Source: an uncultured Bacilli bacterium
Lineage (GTDB): Bacteria; Bacillota_I; Bacilli_A; RF39; UBA660
Assembly (NCBI GenBank): GCA_934098525.1
Contig: CAKONZ010000009.1
Span: 1-59,648, forward strand
DNA length: 59,648 nt
Direction: 5' to 3'
Positions 49,072 to 58,489 of this stretch are shown piece by piece. Below the pieces are notes generated by a model, which was not told where the DNA came from, did not search any database, and was given only the letters and a program-made list of their open reading frames with translations. How positions within the stretch are numbered: the stretch's first letter is position 1; the number at the start of each line of letters is the position of its first letter. The position numbers and the translations under genes are program-made.

Positions 49072-50388
49072 ATGATAAAAGTCTTGACAATTCTATTTGG
49101 AAAATTGGTTTTATTTGTAGGAAAAGTATTTAAAAGAGGTAGTTCTTTACCTGGTAGTCTTACTTATAAATTAAATAGTAATATAATGAAATATTTTAAA
49201 TTACCAAAAACTGTTATAGCTGTTACTGGTTCTTCTGGTAAGGGTTCTACTACTAAAATAATTGCAAATGTATATAGAAAGCTTGGATATACTGTTTGCT
49301 ATAATGATAAAGGGTCAAATGAGAGATCTGCTGTTATTACTACTTTGTTAGATAATTGTACTTTGACAGGTAAGGTAAAAACTTTAGTTTGTGTTTTTGA
49401 AATTGATGAAAGATATACAAAATATGTTTTTCCATATATTAAGCCAACTCATGTTGTTATAACAAATGTAACAAGGGATCAACCTCCTAGACAAAGACAT
49501 TTTGATTTTGTGTTTGGTGAGATTTATAAAGCTCTTGATAAGAATACTACTATTATTACTAATGCTGATGATCCTTATTTACAAAAAGTAAATAAAGATA
49601 AAAAATTTAATGTTGTATATTATGGTATTGATAAGTTAAAAACTGATTATAAGAAGAATAAGTTTAATAGTTTAAATATTTCTAGATGTATTTATTGTAA
49701 TTCTAAATTGAATTATGACTATTATCATATTGAACATTTAGGTAGTTATAAGTGTTCAAAGTGTGATTTTAAAATACCAGAAAAGTTATATAAAATAACT
49801 AATTATAAGGATTATGTTATAACTATTAATGATAAGTATAATATTACTATTAATAATGATGTTTTGTTTAATTTTTATAATGTTTTAGCAGCTTTTACTA
49901 CTCTTGCTATTAATAAACTTGATTTAGGAAAAGTTAGTGAAATTATTTCTGATATGAATAGAGATACTAAGATTTTTAATAAATATAAGTATAATGATAA
50001 AAATGTATATGTTTTAAATAATAAAAATGAGAACGCTACTACTTTTAATCAATCTGTTTTATATGCTGCTAACGATAAGAGTAAAAAGACTCTTGTAATA
50101 GGATGGTGGCAAATTTCTAGGAGATATAATTTTGATGATTTGTCTTGGTTATATGATATTGATTTTTCGTTGATTGATAATGTTGAGAAAATTATAGTAG
50201 CAGGTCCTCAAAGATTTGATATAGCGGTTAGATTAAAGTATGATGGTTTTTCTTGTAAAAAGATAAAAATTTATAATGATTTATACGAGGCTAAAGAAGA
50301 AATTTTAAGTTCTAAAGATAATATTTATGCTATATTAAATTTTGATTATATTAAACCATTTAATGAAATAATGGAGGTAAGAAAATGA
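49072..50388 (+). CDS. murT: Lipid II isoglutaminyl synthase subunit MurT
   Basis: 438 residues, a Mur-ligase-like protein that amidates the glutamate of lipid II together with GatD. ATP site VTGSSGKGSTTK (about 51-62), NVTRDQPPRQRHFD, ITNADDP, and a four-Cys zinc ribbon (CIYCNSK and CSKCDF, about 205-230) inserted in the central domain as in known MurT. The C-terminal domain has DLSWLYDIDF with the conserved Asp near the active site. Start: TGGAGGTAGATT ATG. The next gene overlaps by 4 nt (ATGA). Confidence 0.92.
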   Translation: MIKVLTILFGKLVLFVGKVFKRGSSLPGSLTYKLNSNIMKYFKLPKTVIAVTGSSGKGSTTKIIANVYRKLGYTVCYNDKGSNERSAVITTLLDNCTLTGKVKTLVCVFEIDERYTKYVFPYIKPTHVVITNVTRDQPPRQRHFDFVFGEIYKALDKNTTIITNADDPYLQKVNKDKKFNVVYYGIDKLKTDYKKNKFNSLNISRCIYCNSKLNYDYYHIEHLGSYKCSKCDFKIPEKLYKITNYKDYVITINDKYNITINNDVLFNFYNVLAAFTTLAINKLDLGKVSEIISDMNRDTKIFNKYKYNDKNVYVLNNKNENATTFNQSVLYAANDKSKKTLVIGWWQISRRYNFDDLSWLYDIDFSLIDNVEKIIVAGPQRFDIAVRLKYDGFSCKKIKIYNDLYEAKEEILSSKDNIYAILNFDYIKPFNEIMEVRK

Positions 50389-51068
50389 CAATTACTATAG
50401 GATATTTATATTATGATTTGATGAATTTGTATGGTGATATTGGTAATATTCATGTTTTAAAGTATCATTTGGAAAAACAAGGTATTAAAGTTAATATTAA
50501 AAGACTTTCAATTGATGATGAGATTAATTTTAAAAGAATAGATCTTGTTTATATTGGTTCTTCTACTGAAGATAATAGATTTATTGCTTTAAATCATTTA
50601 TTAAAATATAAAGATGATATTAAAGATGCAATTAAAATGGGTAAGTTTTTCTTAATAACAGGACAAGCACTTGCTATGTTTGGAAACAATATAGATGATG
50701 AAAAAGCTCTTGGTATTTTTGATTTTAATACTAATATTTCTAATGATAGAGAGGTAAAAGAAGTTGTTACTAATACTAAGTTTGTTAAGGATTTTATATA
50801 TGGTTTTTTAAATAATAGTGATAATATTTCTTATAATAATTGTGAATATTTATTTGATAATGAAGGTATTTTAGATAATAATTTTTATGGTACTAAGATG
50901 ATTGGTCCTCTTTTAGTTAGAAATCCTATGTTTACTGAGTATTTTATTAAGAAATTAATTAAATCTAAGTATAAAGATTTTAAGTTTAAGAGGTTTGATT
51001 TTGCTTTGGATATTAAAGCTTATAATGAATATATAGAGTTTAAGAGAACTAAACGTGATATAAAATAA
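50385..51068 (+). CDS. gatD: GatD-like glutamine amidotransferase lacking catalytic residues
   Basis: 227 residues, in the usual position for GatD, the glutaminase that feeds ammonia to MurT. The fold is recognisable: YYDLMNLYGDIGNIHVLKYHLE, IDLVYIGSSTEDN, ALGIFDF and a C-terminal GTKMIGPLLVRNPMFTEYF. The nucleophile loop, ICGGYQFLG in Staphylococcus GatD, reads ITGQALAMFG (Cys to Thr), and the catalytic His of GTYLHGP is Ile here (GTKMIGP). Other positions of the pocket are also changed. It is therefore probably glutaminase-dead but kept as a structural partner, overlapping murT by 4 nt. Confidence 0.85.
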   Translation: MTITIGYLYYDLMNLYGDIGNIHVLKYHLEKQGIKVNIKRLSIDDEINFKRIDLVYIGSSTEDNRFIALNHLLKYKDDIKDAIKMGKFFLITGQALAMFGNNIDDEKALGIFDFNTNISNDREVKEVVTNTKFVKDFIYGFLNNSDNISYNNCEYLFDNEGILDNNFYGTKMIGPLLVRNPMFTEYFIKKLIKSKYKDFKFKRFDFALDIKAYNEYIEFKRTKRDIK

Positions 51069-51101
51069 AAAGAAAAATAACTGAAATTATTTTTCTTTTT
51101 T
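51067..51101. terminator. Bidirectional terminator between gatD and the collagen-like gene
   Basis: AAAGAAAAATAA/TTATTTTTCTTT with loop CTGAAA and T-runs in both directions, between convergent genes. Confidence 0.75.
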
Positions 51102-51105
51102 TGTC

Positions 51106-51765
51106 TTATTTAGTATAAATCTTTTTTAATAATAAGTTTACATCATTTATTTTTACTCTAGATGGGGCTGCATCACCAATTATACCTGCCATTACTTGTA
51201 GAGTAACTTTGTTTTTGAATTCAAATATTACATTTTGTGAAAAATGCATTTGACTTACTGATCCTCCTGAAAGTTTAAAGGAAAGATCCATTACTACTTG
51301 ACCAGAATCATCTTTTACGTAAAATATTCCACCATGTGAATTGTCTACTTCTTCGATTGCTCCAGAAAAGGCAATTTCATAAACTCCTGCTGCAAGTTCT
51401 ATGTCAGTTTTGTCTTTGAAACTAAAATATTCGGAATTGTTTGGAATAATATGTGATTCTTGAACATTCATTACACCAGATATGTTTGTTTCAGCATAAC
51501 TTGCAAATAATATTCCTTCTGATGAGTCCTCATTGATTGGGCCAGTTGGACCTTGATCGCCTTTGTCTCCTTGTTCACCCTTTTTGCCTTGTTCTCCTTG
51601 TTCTCCTTGTTCTCCTCTTGAAATAAGGAAATCAAGGACATGATGATTACCTACTCTTGTTTCTATTACTGCTGCTTTAGTTTCTGGATCTGATGTTATT
51701 GTGTCTCTTATTTCAATGGTATCAGCTTCTCCAGGTGGTCCTTCTATTACTCCGCCGATATCCAT
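51106..51765 (-). CDS. Collagen-like surface protein, C-terminal part
   Basis: 219 residues as read from the first internal ATG. It has a short segment GPPGEADTIEIRDTI typical of exosporium/phage collagen-like proteins, a block of nine Gly-X-Y triplets (about 50-78, Gly-Glu-Gln and Gly-Asp-Lys types) and a C-terminal beta-sandwich (about 85-219) of the BclA/TNF-like kind (IELAAGVYEIAFSG...). The true N-terminus lies in the adjoining frame at 51747-51953, separated by what looks like one lost G in a GGG run (TGGATATC, where TGGGATATC would restore TWDIGGV). Whether this downstream part is still expressed is unclear. Confidence 0.65.
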   Translation of the reverse strand: MDIGGVIEGPPGEADTIEIRDTITSDPETKAAVIETRVGNHHVLDFLISRGEQGEQGEQGKKGEQGDKGDQGPTGPINEDSSEGILFASYAETNISGVMNVQESHIIPNNSEYFSFKDKTDIELAAGVYEIAFSGAIEEVDNSHGGIFYVKDDSGQVVMDLSFKLSGGSVSQMHFSQNVIFEFKNKVTLQVMAGIIGDAAPSRVKINDVNLLLKKIYTK

Positions 51766-51953
51766 GTTTTTGTATCTTCATCCCAAACAATTAAACTTTT
51801 TTGAACTATATAACAATCTCCATTTTTTCCCTCTGGATGATGTTTTTCTAATTCTTCTATACTTTCATATGTTCCATTTATTTTTAAGACTGTTCCTCTT
51901 GGACCAGTTCCTCGATAAAATAAATAATTTAAAAGAATTAATCGTAATTTCAA
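51747..51953 (-). pseudogene. Collagen-like surface protein, N-terminal part (frameshifted)
   Basis: Encodes GTGPRGTVLKINGTYESIEE, EKHHPEGKNGDCYIV and VWDEDTKTW, then ends ISAE at a stop. This is the standard front segment (GPRG plus a 'TY-S-EEL' domain) of proteins whose next segment is the GPPGEAD unit found in the other frame. Upstream the only well-placed ATG (after AAGGAATTA) runs into TGA after two codons, so a second lesion is likely at the 5' end. Treat with the downstream part as one broken gene. Confidence 0.6.
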
Positions 51954-52019
51954 GCCATTAATTCCTTATTACTATTAAAAAGTAGTGTAGAAGTTATTAA
52001 ATTCTAAATAATTTTATGA

Positions 52020-52054
52020 AAAAAAATAAGTAGTTCAATTTGACTGCTTATTAA
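52020..52054 (-). terminator. Terminator after the 161-aa membrane protein gene
   Basis: AATAAGCAGT/ACTACTTATT (one mismatch) with a 7-nt loop, followed on the minus strand by eight T. Confidence 0.7.
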
Positions 52055-52059
52055 TATAT

Positions 52060-52545
52060 TTATTTTTCTTTACTAGCAAGTTTGATAACAGCATTTGTAT
52101 ATTTCATAAGTTCTTTTTTATTCTTAAATCCACAAGTCATTGCGAAGTAATCCATATAGCTAGTATCTTCATCAATATATTTCATTTGTAGAGATTTATT
52201 AATATTATAATTTTCTTTGGCACTAATATCGTTTGATTTTAAATAACCTTTAATAGTTAAATTATATTTTGCATCTTTGTTTTTAAATTGTTCGTATAAT
52301 TCAGTAGTTATAATGCAGTTATCTATAAGTTCTTTATTATTTTCAAACTCAATAACAACTTTATTTTTATCTTTATAATTTGTTACATTAACAATTCTAT
52401 CAATATATTCTGCTTTGCCATTTTTGATCTTGCCAACTTTTACATTGCTCGTAGTTATTAGTATTATTACTAATAATATAACTAGAAGAACACATGAAAT
52501 AATGATAATTTGTTTCTTCTTAATTTTTAATTTTCGTTTCTTCAT
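52060..52545 (-). CDS. Exported protein of unknown function
   Basis: 161 residues: very basic N-terminus (KKRKLKIKKK), membrane helix (about 12-32), and an extracytoplasmic domain with strands (EYIDRIVNVTNYKDKNKVVIEF) and a helical end containing a single Cys pair (DNCIITTEL, MTCGFKNK). No family recognised. ATG is preceded by AAAGGATGATAAT. It lies downstream of the large surface-protein gene, separated by a terminator. Confidence 0.6.
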   Translation of the reverse strand: MKKRKLKIKKKQIIIISCVLLVILLVIILITTSNVKVGKIKNGKAEYIDRIVNVTNYKDKNKVVIEFENNKELIDNCIITTELYEQFKNKDAKYNLTIKGYLKSNDISAKENYNINKSLQMKYIDEDTSYMDYFAMTCGFKNKKELMKYTNAVIKLASKEK

Positions 52546-52569
52546 ATTATCATCCTTTCTTTATAATTA

Positions 52570-52600
52570 AAAAGGAGTTAGAGAGAAAACTCTAACTCAC
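52570..52600 (-). terminator. Terminator after the 1376-aa surface protein
   Basis: GAGTTAGAG/CTCTAACTC with loop AGAAAA, followed on the minus strand by CC and five T. Confidence 0.8.
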
Positions 52601-52603
52601 ATT

Positions 52604-55600
52604 TTAATTTGTTTGTTTTCTTCTATAAGCAAATACTCCAGCACCTGCTAATCCAATCATTGAAAGGACACCAGTTACTATATATAGTGCAATGTTATCT
52701 CCTGTTTTTGGATTATCAATTTCAGAAGTAACATTAGCAACTGTGAATGTTGTAGTAGCTTCGCCACCATCAGTGAATGTAACTTTTAATGTATGTTCAC
52801 CAGCAGATAAAGTATCTACATATTCTTTCTTGAATGTGATAATTGTACTACCACTTTCAGAAGTATAGTTTTTAGAATCAACTAATACCCCATCAACATA
52901 TACTTTACCATCAAATAATGAATAATCAGCATTGATTTTAAATTTAGCTTCACTATTTTTAGTAATTACATATTTTTGATTAGCTCCTTCAGTTACTTCA
53001 TAAATTATCTTTTCTACAACTACTTCTAATTCCATATTAGCAGTTATATTTGAAAGTGTTAATTTATCATCAACCATATCAGCAGTTTTATCAGTTCCGT
53101 TTACTAAAACTTTAACTAATTTATAACCACTATTAACTGTGATTGTAAATTCTTTATCATCACCATAGTTTACACTAACAGCTCCGTTTGGAGTAATAGT
53201 AGCACCAGTTACATCTTTAACAGTAACTGTGAATGGTATTTTCTTATAACTTACAACAACTTCTTTTTCTTCATTAACAGTAAGTTCTAATTTATTACCT
53301 ACGACAGGTGTATTAACTCCATTTACTAATACTTTATCTATCATATAACCAGTATTTGGAGTAAATTCAATTATTACTTTACTTCCTTCTATAACATCTA
53401 TTTTGCTTGGAGTAATAGTTCCATTACCACCACTAATACCACCATCAACTGCTGTCATTACATCAAATAAATCTTTTACATCAACTTCAATATCAATGTC
53501 ATTTACAACATTATAATTATTAGTATCCTTTGGTGTATATGTTGCTTTATATGTATGTTTTCCAGCATTTAATACTAAGTTTGGTGTATCCCAAGTAAAG
53601 CCATAAGGTAACACTACATCACTGAGTACTTTTCCTTTAACACTTGTTAATCCAGTTGGTACTTCATAATTAGGTGTTGCCTTTATTATAGACCAATTTA
53701 CAGTGTAATCATCAATTGTACCATCATTCCACTCATAGTTATCTTTATCTACTAATGAACAAGTAAAACTATAGTCCCCAACTTTTAGAGCCGTTAAAGT
53801 ACCAGTTATTTCTTGTATACCTACAATTTGTCCATAGTCATATCCATGAATCATTCCATCATATTCAAATGTTATTGTTTCTGGATATTCCTTTGTTACT
53901 TGTGCTTTCTTAATTGTGAAAGCATAAGTTACACTTCCTACATAATCTGCATTATCTTCTGGTACACTATATGTTACAGTATAAGTTCCTGCATTTTTTG
54001 GAGCTTCTGCACTATCATAATTTGTAGTTCCTGTTCCTTTATATTTGGTATCTAGCATTTTTACATTTCCACCTATAACTTCAATTCTACCAATCGGTTT
54101 TTGTTTTTCTCCGTTATAAATAAATACTTGATTATCTTCTATACCACTAAATGTTACAGTTTTCTTTTCTACAATATTTATATAGAATTTTTGTCTTGCT
54201 TCAGCATATTCGTTTATGCCATCATTATTAACATCTTTTGCTGGAGCAATAACTTCCATTTCTACTTTTCCAGTTGTAGCCCCTGCTGTAAATCCTGTAG
54301 TTTCTTCAAATGTTCCTGCACTTCCACTTATATATTTAATTTTATAATCAGTTAAATTACAATTTAATAGTTCTTTAATTTCATCTATTGTTAGAGTTCC
54401 ACTAACTTTAACATATAAGTTTTCTTCTGCAGTAATTGTTTGTGATAATTGTTTTACTTCTAATATACCATTTTTATGAGTACCAAAAGTATAGTTAGAA
54501 GTAATATCTTTTCCATCCCTTGTTACTTTTACACCTGTTACTTTATTATCAGAAGTACCAACATATTTTTGTTTACCTGTAATAGTAGCAGTTAATTTGT
54601 CTCCTGCAAGTAAAACATCATTAGTATATGTATAACCCTTATTAGTTAAATCTTCTCCATCATAGTTTTTAGTATCATTATTTGCAGTTACAACTATTGG
54701 AGTTGTAATTGGTGTAATAGAAAGTTTTCCTTTTTCTATTGTTACATTACTATAACTATTCGCATTTAGTAACATATAATCAAATATACCATTTTCAACT
54801 GTTCCATCAGATACATCTTTAACTTTTCCTGATGGTATTAGTAATAATTTATCATGTTTTTTATTTGGTAACTCATACATCTTAGCATCAGGTAAATATT
54901 CAAGTTTTGTGCCACCATAGTATACATCATAGTCATCTTCTTTATGTTCTTCTCCATCATATTCCCATGAATTTGATTTAATTACTATCTTAATTTCTGT
55001 ATCATTTTTAAAAATTTCAAAATTAACTATCTTTTCTGGAATGATATATTTTTCATTAGCATCATTAGTTAATTTGAATTTCATTTTATATTTACCAGCT
55101 GTTGTTGGAAGCATCCACGACCAATGATCACTACCTTCAGAGGCAAACCTAATATCGCCATCTTTACTTGTAAGTGTTGAACCATAATTTATAACTGGCC
55201 ACTTTTCATCATCGACACCATAAGTCCAACTATCAATTGAAATATCAAGGTCTGTTATTTCTTTTTTATCAACTTTTAATGTAACTTTTGATGTATAAGT
55301 ATTATCATTTATATCAGTTACAGTTATGTTTGCTGTATATTCTCCTACCATTAGCCCTTTTTTAGCTTTAATCTTGAAATCTGTATTTGTTGCTCCAACA
55401 ACTACTGTTGGAGTTCCAGTACCATCTACTATAAAATTAGCATTATCTACTGAAACATTTTTAATTTGTAAGTCGGCTGCCCCACTATTATATATTGGAA
55501 TTTCTTTTACATCAGTAGCTTCTGTATATCCATAAATTTCATTTAAACTAATATCTGAAACATCAAATCTTGTTTTCTTTCTTACAATAATAGAGCGAGT

Positions 55601-56734
55601 TTTATCATCATCATAACGATCAACAAATGGCTCAGAAATTAATCGATTTCTATCTGCTACGACTTGCTTATCATTAATATTATAATATAAAAATTCAGAA
55701 TCCTCTGGTATTACATTACCTATTAACATTTCTTTTTCAAACTCATTATTTGAGTTACGTGCCATAACTGCCATACTTTGACCTGAATATGTATAAAGTT
55801 TAATTGTCTCAATACTTAAATCAACTCTTACATTATCATCACTGCGTAACAAATAAGTCAAACCATTCAATGTAGTATCTTTTACAGTTAACTTATAATT
55901 GCTCTTCCCCATGAATACAGTACTAGGTTTTTCTGGTTGTTTTTCTCTTTCTATTTTTATCCCATCTACCAAAACAGCAATATCATGCTTTTTAGTTGCA
56001 TCATTCTCTTGAACAGTAAAGAAATAAAATATTTCATTATTTTTCTTCTTATAAATCTTACCTGTTTTTCCTTTGCTAGAGTCAGTTATTTTAAGAGTTG
56101 CATTATCATGATATATTAGATTAATTGATTTATCATTTACTAGTGTTAATGTGTTTCCATTTAAATCTAGTATAGTGTCTTTATATATATACCAATTTAA
56201 CTCATCATTCTCACCCATACTAATATTATCTTGTAATTTTATTAAATCGGCTGAATCTTCTGCGTTAGTTTTATTTACAGCATTAATAAATTCTGTAGCA
56301 CTTGTAACTAAAACATTATTTTTAGCACTTGGATCTACAACTTTTAGAGTTACAGTTGTTTCCATAGTATAACCTGACATAGTAGCTACTGTTATCTTTC
56401 CTGTATATGTTCCAGCAGGAAGTCCTGTTTCAGCTGTTACATAATACTGCTCGTAACTATCATATACTGGTTCAACATAATCATGATTGGTTCCATTAAT
56501 ATTAAAAATATCTTCTCTATCAACTGTAACATTCCATATAGCCCATGCCTCAGTACCATTGTTATGAACATTAATATAGCCCATTGGTTTTTCTGTATAT
56601 CCAACATTAACAGTTCCTAAATCAACCTTATATGCTATACCTGATTCTGCTGCATTTACTTTTATAGTTCCAAATGCAAAGAATGCTACCAGCATAAATA
56701 CTGTTGTCATAAAATATTTTTTAACATTTTTCAT
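52604..56734 (-). CDS. Giant sortase-anchored surface protein
   Basis: 1376 residues. Signal peptide (about 1-29, VNAAES cleavage), several Ig-like and MBG-type beta domains (for example WEYDGEEHKED, KNYDGEDLTNKGYTY, VFIYNGEKQKPIG with NAGTYTVTYSVPEDN), two InlB-B-repeat-like units (about 1110-1250: GTITPSKIDVIEGSK and ATITPNGAVSVNYGDD), an X2-like domain (about 1255-1340, LSAGEHTLKVTFTDGG) and a sorting signal NPKTGD, hydrophobic helix, RRKQTN. It would be linked to the wall by a sortase not encoded here. The last 35 residues match those of the neighbouring protein. Start: AAAGGAGGAAAATAAA ATG. Confidence 0.85.
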   Translation of the reverse strand: MKNVKKYFMTTVFMLVAFFAFGTIKVNAAESGIAYKVDLGTVNVGYTEKPMGYINVHNNGTEAWAIWNVTVDREDIFNINGTNHDYVEPVYDSYEQYYVTAETGLPAGTYTGKITVATMSGYTMETTVTLKVVDPSAKNNVLVTSATEFINAVNKTNAEDSADLIKLQDNISMGENDELNWYIYKDTILDLNGNTLTLVNDKSINLIYHDNATLKITDSSKGKTGKIYKKKNNEIFYFFTVQENDATKKHDIAVLVDGIKIEREKQPEKPSTVFMGKSNYKLTVKDTTLNGLTYLLRSDDNVRVDLSIETIKLYTYSGQSMAVMARNSNNEFEKEMLIGNVIPEDSEFLYYNINDKQVVADRNRLISEPFVDRYDDDKTRSIIVRKKTRFDVSDISLNEIYGYTEATDVKEIPIYNSGAADLQIKNVSVDNANFIVDGTGTPTVVVGATNTDFKIKAKKGLMVGEYTANITVTDINDNTYTSKVTLKVDKKEITDLDISIDSWTYGVDDEKWPVINYGSTLTSKDGDIRFASEGSDHWSWMLPTTAGKYKMKFKLTNDANEKYIIPEKIVNFEIFKNDTEIKIVIKSNSWEYDGEEHKEDDYDVYYGGTKLEYLPDAKMYELPNKKHDKLLLIPSGKVKDVSDGTVENGIFDYMLLNANSYSNVTIEKGKLSITPITTPIVVTANNDTKNYDGEDLTNKGYTYTNDVLLAGDKLTATITGKQKYVGTSDNKVTGVKVTRDGKDITSNYTFGTHKNGILEVKQLSQTITAEENLYVKVSGTLTIDEIKELLNCNLTDYKIKYISGSAGTFEETTGFTAGATTGKVEMEVIAPAKDVNNDGINEYAEARQKFYINIVEKKTVTFSGIEDNQVFIYNGEKQKPIGRIEVIGGNVKMLDTKYKGTGTTNYDSAEAPKNAGTYTVTYSVPEDNADYVGSVTYAFTIKKAQVTKEYPETITFEYDGMIHGYDYGQIVGIQEITGTLTALKVGDYSFTCSLVDKDNYEWNDGTIDDYTVNWSIIKATPNYEVPTGLTSVKGKVLSDVVLPYGFTWDTPNLVLNAGKHTYKATYTPKDTNNYNVVNDIDIEVDVKDLFDVMTAVDGGISGGNGTITPSKIDVIEGSKVIIEFTPNTGYMIDKVLVNGVNTPVVGNKLELTVNEEKEVVVSYKKIPFTVTVKDVTGATITPNGAVSVNYGDDKEFTITVNSGYKLVKVLVNGTDKTADMVDDKLTLSNITANMELEVVVEKIIYEVTEGANQKYVITKNSEAKFKINADYSLFDGKVYVDGVLVDSKNYTSESGSTIITFKKEYVDTLSAGEHTLKVTFTDGGEATTTFTVANVTSEIDNPKTGDNIALYIVTGVLSMIGLAGAGVFAYRRKQTN

Positions 56735-56777
56735 TTTATTTTCCTCCTTTCGTTCTTATAGAATTTCAAAAAATATT

Positions 56778-56815
56778 TTTATAGTTAGTGCAAGATGATA
56801 ATATCAATTATCATC
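56778..56815 (-). promoter_or_regulatory. Promoter with operator-like repeat of the giant surface protein
   Basis: TTGATA (56802-56807), 17-18 nt spacer, CTATAA/TATAAA (56778-56784). An inverted repeat GATGATAAT/ATTATCATC with a 4-nt centre (56794-56815) overlaps the -35 box, and there is no T-run, so it is more likely an operator than a terminator. Confidence 0.5.
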
Positions 56816-56868
56816 CTACACAATATTATTTTTCTTTTGTTTATTTATAAATTTTTCAACTTTATTAT

Positions 56869-58368
56869 TTAATTTGTTTGTTTTCTTCTATAAGCAAATA
56901 CTCCAGCACCTGCTAATCCAATCATTGAAAGGACACCAGTTACTATATATAGTGCAATATTATCTCCTGTTTTTGGATTTTCTATTATATTTGTATTTAA
57001 TGATTTTTCTGTTGCTACAATTCCATAATGACTTAAATGAGTTGTTTCAAATACTATATATCCATCTTCTATTGTTGCTGGTATAGTTTCTTGTATTTGG
57101 TTATCTTTAATATAAACTACTTCATATTTTTTATAACCTTTTAAATCTTCTGGCAATGCAATTCTTATTTTCATTTTAGTATCACTAATTTTAACTATTT
57201 GGTTATTTTCTAATACATTTATATCTACTACATATTTAACATTTTTGTTTGTTAAGTCCTTTTTAACTTCTACAGGTTTTATATCTAATTTGTAGTCTTT
57301 GCTAACTTCTTTTGCAAATTCAATTTTTGCTTTTGTTTCTCCTGTACTTTGAATTTCTTTTACTGTTTCTTTAACTGGTTGTTCAGGTTTGCCTGAAATT
57401 TTAGTCCAAGAAGCATATAATGTTACATTTTTATATCTCTCATAACCACTTTCTTCTTTTATTAGAGTATCTTTTTCAAACTCTTTATCTGTTTCTTCGT
57501 TTTTATCCCAGAATCTCCAGTAAACATAATTATAGTTTTCTCCACTACCATCTTTTTTTGTATTCCAACCGTTAAATGTATATCCTTCTCTTACTGGAAT
57601 GTATGGTAATAATGACATTGTTGTTCCTGAATTGTTTCCTCCTATGTAGTCATAACTATTAGATTCTTTACCATCTATTTTACCGCCATTAGCATTTAAT
57701 TTTAGTACAATTCCATCACCTTTAAAAGTATCTTGAGTATATGTAGCAGTTATTTCTATACAATCACGTTTAGCAAAATAACTAGAATCAATAGAAGTTA
57801 CAATTTTTCCATCTAACTCCCATCCTTTAAAAGTGTATCCTTCTCTTACAGGTATATATTTTGTTAAATCAACTGTTTTAAATTCAGTGCTTTTACTTGT
57901 TAATTTTATAATGCTCTGTCCATTTACTTTACCTGCAAATGGATCAAGTGTTAAATAATATGTACCAGTTCCTTGTAATACTTTATCAGAAAATTTTGCA
58001 TAAAGAGTTAATCCATTCGTATATGTTTCGCCTTCTGCTAACTCTCCACTCCAGCTAAAATCAGTTATTGCTATTTCTTCATTAGACTTTTCGCCAGTAA
58101 AACTTCCCCAATATGCAAATTCTGTTCTACCATTGAATGGTACTATTCCTTTTGTTAGCTCAGATAATTTAACTGTTGTTTCTCCTTCTGCAACGTTAAA
58201 TTTTATAATTTTCTGGTCTTTACCATCAATACTGGCATTTTCTGCTGTGCTAGTCAATATTAATGTATATTTTCCATCATCACTAATAGTTAAAGCATCA
58301 ACTGTTGTTATTCCTAAAACACTAACTACTGCTATTAACATCATAAATAATGTCTTTTTTAAATTCAT
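56869..58368 (-). CDS. Sortase-anchored protein with InlB B-type repeats
   Basis: 499 residues: signal peptide (about 1-25), a beta-rich front, then two to three Listeria-Bacteroides (InlB B) repeats with the diagnostic YIPVREGYTFKGWELDGK and YIPVREGYTFNGWNTKKDG, and a C-terminal beta domain (about 340-460, KMKIRIALPEDLKGYKKYEV). The sorting signal NPKTGD, helix, RRKQTN is the same as in the 1376-residue protein. Probably an adhesion or host-interaction protein. Start: TTAGGAGGAGAAAGAA ATG. Confidence 0.85.
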   Translation of the reverse strand: MNLKKTLFMMLIAVVSVLGITTVDALTISDDGKYTLILTSTAENASIDGKDQKIIKFNVAEGETTVKLSELTKGIVPFNGRTEFAYWGSFTGEKSNEEIAITDFSWSGELAEGETYTNGLTLYAKFSDKVLQGTGTYYLTLDPFAGKVNGQSIIKLTSKSTEFKTVDLTKYIPVREGYTFKGWELDGKIVTSIDSSYFAKRDCIEITATYTQDTFKGDGIVLKLNANGGKIDGKESNSYDYIGGNNSGTTMSLLPYIPVREGYTFNGWNTKKDGSGENYNYVYWRFWDKNEETDKEFEKDTLIKEESGYERYKNVTLYASWTKISGKPEQPVKETVKEIQSTGETKAKIEFAKEVSKDYKLDIKPVEVKKDLTNKNVKYVVDINVLENNQIVKISDTKMKIRIALPEDLKGYKKYEVVYIKDNQIQETIPATIEDGYIVFETTHLSHYGIVATEKSLNTNIIENPKTGDNIALYIVTGVLSMIGLAGAGVFAYRRKQTN

Positions 58369-58489
58369 TTCTTTCTCCTCCTAATTTTATTTGATTTTTT
58401 TATTATTAATCTTTATAGTCATAACAATTTTTTAATATAGTTCTATCATCTGTAATCTAATTATTTTCCTCTATGTTACTCTCCTTTCT

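Noticed and set aside
56869..56975. Shared 3' ends of the two surface genes as an insertion-sequence end or attachment site
   Set aside because: The identity coincides exactly with the coding region of the sorting signal and stops near the NPKTG codons, so gene duplication explains it better.
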